Made by a program: the position numbers and the translations under genes. Below the pieces are notes generated by a model. It saw nothing but the letters and a program-made list of their open reading frames with translations, was not told where the DNA came from and made no database searches. A stretch of 64,000 nucleotides of DNA from NCBI GenBank assembly GCA_021307315.1, contig JAJSPD010000031.1, positions 434,001 to 498,000 on the forward strand, written 5' to 3'. Below, piece by piece: positions 60,901 to 64,000 of this stretch; position 1 is the first letter of the stretch, and the number at the start of each line of letters is the position of its first letter. Origin of the DNA: Bisporella sp. PMI_857 (Eukaryota > Ascomycota > Leotiomycetes > Helotiales > Helotiaceae).

Positions 60901-61844
60901 CGCACATGATCTTTAATTCCTCCATCCACTTCGTTCCATGAACATTAGTTACTGCCTGAGAGGAGAGATCAAGGCGCCTGGTGGTTTTGCGGATTTTGAA
61001 TGGCGTGGTAGGAATATCGGATGGATTCTTCTGAGGATGAAGAGGGTATTGCCCTCCAGAATGACGGTCCCCGAGTCGTACATAGGCGACTGACATGCCT
61101 AATATGCTAGCATGAATTCTTTCCGGTCTCTCAACTATGGTACTTAGGGATTGCTTAGAAGTTCGGGGTCTCGAGTATCTATGACCATAACAAGAATCAT
61201 GAAGAATGACTATTGTATCCGCAGGACGAGTCTCATCCTCCTTTTCATGCAGCTCTAGTTCTTTCTTGAAATGGTTGCTAGCAATCGATTCAGCAGTGTG
61301 CTGCGGCTTATCCTCCACCGCATCCTCAATCTCTGAGAGAGGTGATTTACCTAGAGCGCAGAGTTAGTATTGGTATGTTCTATGATTGTAACAGTCTCGC
61401 GGCTCGTTCAACGAGTAGCAATATCTTGTGGACCAACTCACCAACCACAGCAGAGCCATTATAAAAAGATGCTGAAGAAGACCGCCGGGATGGGGATGAT
61501 GGCACTCGAGATTGATTTCCGATTCCATGCAGAGAATTCATTGAAGCTTTCCGGAGAAGTGCAGGTGAAGAAGAACGTGTGTCGATGCTCATAGCACTAG
61601 GACTTCGGTGGAGAGGGCTTCGTGGTGGTATTCTACCATTTGGCGACGAGGTTCTCGCGGGGCTATTTCGTCGTCCAAATGCTCGAGGTGAGGAAGGCTG
61701 CGATGATAATGGCAAGGCTGTCGCTGAGGCAGCGTTGATAGATAGGTTCTTAAGTGAATGCGACAACGATTTAGTTGTTGATGGTGGCAACGGAGCGCTT
61801 TCGATTTCCACCCTCCCTATACCGTCTCGAGATGGTTGTGCCAT
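57994..61844 (-). CDS. hosB: Hos3/HosB-type histone deacetylase
   Basis: A class II-like, Zn-dependent histone deacetylase of the fungal Hos3 group. Exons 61844-61442, 61350-60414 and 60325-57994 give about 1223 residues. The N-terminal about 150 residues are Ser/Pro-rich and disordered. The catalytic domain runs from about 165 (DTIVILHDSCYGHRYSRPRT) to about 640. Active-site motifs are RPPGHHCSASYPSGFCWLNN, IIDFDLHHGDGSQAI (metal Asp and His) and IFLSAGFDASEWE (second metal Asp), then LEGGYSDRAL. The last 560 residues are low-complexity, rich in Pro, Ser, Thr and basic residues, typical of Pezizomycotina HosB. The second intron splits the conserved SLHDINSYPCEMGD segment. The symbol follows Aspergillus naming. 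Confidence 0.9.
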
Positions 61845-62289
61845 TGCGCAGGCAATAAGCCAGGATCCTTATCTGAGGCTACAAGGCTTACGCGGTTCAA
61901 TGGGTATTTTCTGTCTGGAGTAATGCACAATTGAAGCTATCCCTAGGTGCATAGGGGTCAAGCGCGTCACCGCGCGTAATCCCTGTAAATCTGCACAAGC
62001 AAGGCTAGATACATAATAGGGCTGAGGACTGGGGATCGTGACGTGTAGTAATCACGAAAACCACCTCTGCCATGCTCAGATCTCTCATATGAAGTCTACC
62101 ATAGAAGTCATTTACAGGAAAGACTTTCAGTGAGCAAAATATCAATTGTATTGTTTGGAATGAAAGATTCTGCGGCGGTCTGTAACATTGCAAAACCAAC
62201 GAACACCAAATCATACTCTAAATGATATATTGGGTATCATAATCTATCAAAATCCCTATCTACTTTTGTTTCTCTAGTTTACAACCTAC
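61845..62289. other. Intergenic, promoter of the deacetylase gene
   Basis: Both flanking genes are on the minus strand. No coding sequence is supported. Confidence 0.5.
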
Positions 62290-63618
62290 CTATTCCATGA
62301 GATTGACCCCGACTGTGAGTAATGCTTCAACAGCCCAGTCTGGGTACTTCAACTTATCACCACCATAATAATCAAAGAAGAACTGCTTCAAAAATGCCGG
62401 ATATCTATCTTCAGTGATAGCTTCCCTGACGCTCCTCATCAAGGCAAGTTGGTACCAAACATTATGCATGGTGAGCAGGTGCGCCCCTACCGTCTCCTTT
62501 GCTGCAATGTGATGGACGAGGGCTCTGGTCACGTTCAAAGCCCCTTCTCCCTTTCTACAACAGACACAACCGCATCCTTCTTCTACTGGGCCAAAGTCGC
62601 TCGCATATTTTGCATGTCGTAGATTCAACACGCCATATCTTGTGATCGCGTTCCCAAATCGTGCTGTTCTAGTAGGCCACACACAATCAAACATGTCGGC
62701 CCCAAGCGCAACACTGACAACCAGATCTTCTGGATAACCAATTCCCATGACATATCTTGGCTTCAGTTCTGGTAAGAGGCTTGTACATGTGCTCACCACG
62801 CGACAGAAATCGGCCTTTGCTTCACCACCACTCAAGCCTCCTATGGCAATTCCTGGCGTGTCTCTGGCAACCATCTCCTTACAGCATTCTGTCCGCATCT
62901 CTAAATCTAAACCACCTTGTATGATGCAAAAGAGGTTCTGGGTGGTAGGGTTCTTATGAGCTGCTATGCATCGATCTAGCCATCGTACACTACGTTCCAT
63001 AGCTTGCCGCATACGCTTCGCATCGGGAGAAGTTGTGACAAGAACATCATCAAGTTGCATAATGATATCGCTACCAATCGTATTCTGCAGGGAAATTGAG
63101 TGTTCCGGCGTAAGAAGCATAGGGCTGCCATCATGAGGACTAAGAAACCTCACACCTTCTTCGGTGATATTGGCAAGTTTCAACAAGCTCACCATCTGGA
63201 AGCTATGCCTCAGCATTAGTTGTGCGGTTGAAAGGCTGGGGGAAGAAGAGCATACCCTCCACTATCGGTCAAAATGTTGTGTTTCCATCCTTGCAGTTTA
63301 TGCGCACCACCAATGGAGTCAAGGACTTCCTGGCCAGGCTTTAGGCCTAGATGATAGGTGTTGTTTAAACATAAACGGCAACCGGTCTCTTCCAATTGTT
63401 GGGGAGTCAATCCTTTGAGTGAGGCTTGTGTTGCGACTGGCATAAAAAGTGGCAGGGACACTGGACCATGTGGAAGGGTAAGGATGGCTGCTCTAGCTTT
63501 GGTAGTCTGGCATGTTGTGAGAAGGTGAACATGAAGACGTATGTAATGGGATGCTTACAGAGCAACGAGCAGTCAACTCGAAGGTCAGCGCCGACGGCAT
63601 GAAAGCCTTTGGTGGCAT
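62290..63618 (-). CDS. Queuine tRNA-ribosyltransferase catalytic subunit (TGT/QTRT1)
   Basis: Exchanges guanine for queuine at the wobble position of tRNAs with GUN anticodons. Exons 63618-63559, 63506-63256 and 63202-62290 give about 407 residues. The first exon is only 20 codons (MPPKAFMPSALTFELTARCS), followed by TTKARAAILTLPHGPVSLPL. Active-site motifs are present: LTDSGGFQ across the second intron (general acid/base Asp), LDDVLVTTSP, IIQGGLD, AIGGLSGGEAK, the nucleophile Asp in ADMFDCVWPTRTARFGNA, and the zinc site CGCVCCRKGEG with a later His. Eukaryotic TGT acts as a heterodimer with QTRT2 and depends on imported queuine. The start is fixed by the conserved FELTARCSTTKAR join. Confidence 0.93.
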
Positions 63619-64000
63619 AATGAAATTAGTCTAGAAGTGAAATGTTTGGCCGGGGCATGAATCATCCAAATTTACTGAGGCTGCTGATACGACTTGATAG
63701 GCTCACGAACAGCGGCACTTTCTGGTCACATGCTGGGCAGCATCATTTCCAAGCACTATCTCTCAGTCCAAGAAGCTGAGGTTACTGAAGCTGAAAAGCT
63801 AAAAGCTTGGAAAAATGCAGATTGATATCATCATACCTTGGGAATGGGACACGCCAACTAAACAACCAAGCTGTATCACGGTAGGTGTCGTTTTAATATT
63901 ACTGGTAGGGGTGCATGTATCGCGATCCAAGTATGCGATGTGTACCCGAGCTCAATCAATATCCGAACATTCCTTCGACTTCACCCGTCAATCTCTCTCT
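63619..64000. promoter_or_regulatory. Promoter region of the queuine tRNA-ribosyltransferase gene
   Basis: Nothing coding is supported in the last 380 bp; it lies upstream of the minus-strand gene starting at 63618. Confidence 0.45.

Overview
This window is nuclear DNA of a filamentous ascomycete (Pezizomycotina; the protein set looks like Leotiomycetes, but that rank is inference). Genes have short 42-100 nt GT-AG introns with CTNA-type branch points. Typical fungal families are present: EXO84, a Zn2Cys6 factor, a Hos3-type deacetylase, DUF1774, DUF3112 and HeLo-like domains. Repeat copies carry C-to-T / G-to-A decay of the RIP type.

Layout. (1) 1-24 kb is ordinary gene-rich core: TOM20 (partial), EXO84, the PP2A catalytic subunit, a DUF3112-type membrane protein, a small DUF7704-like membrane protein, a FAR1/WRKY-GCM1-type putative DNA-binding protein, a PlsB/GNPAT-type acyltransferase ending in a PTS1-like tripeptide, the RNase P/MRP subunit POP4, a Zn2Cys6 regulator, the ASTRA subunit ASA1, and a HeLo-like plus ankyrin protein. 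(2) 24-47 kb is an AT-rich accessory island with few intact genes. It holds decayed C2H2, RasGEF, secreted-protein, GH55, HeLo and CBM6 coding remnants. Mobile elements are two hAT-like MITEs (8-bp target duplications), a pogo-type transposase relic, and a nearly intact MULE with perfect 82-bp terminal inverted repeats and a 9-bp target duplication. Two more intact-looking genes sit there: a secreted debranching-type glycosidase (one doubtful splice) and a 271-residue protein whose first residues copy the histone H3 tail. (3) 47-64 kb returns to core: a holo-ACP synthase fused to two RRM-like domains, a DUF1774 membrane protein, a secreted M28 leucine aminopeptidase, an R3H-domain protein, a Hos3/HosB-type histone deacetylase, and the queuine tRNA-ribosyltransferase catalytic subunit.

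The core genes are unrelated housekeeping functions on both strands with no operon logic; several pairs share short divergent promoters (TOM20/EXO84, acyltransferase/POP4). The island reads as a former secretome and self-recognition neighbourhood eroded by transposition and RIP-like mutation. The most unusual item is the H3-tail-mimic gene at 31105-31972, which stays open while its neighbours are full of stop codons.
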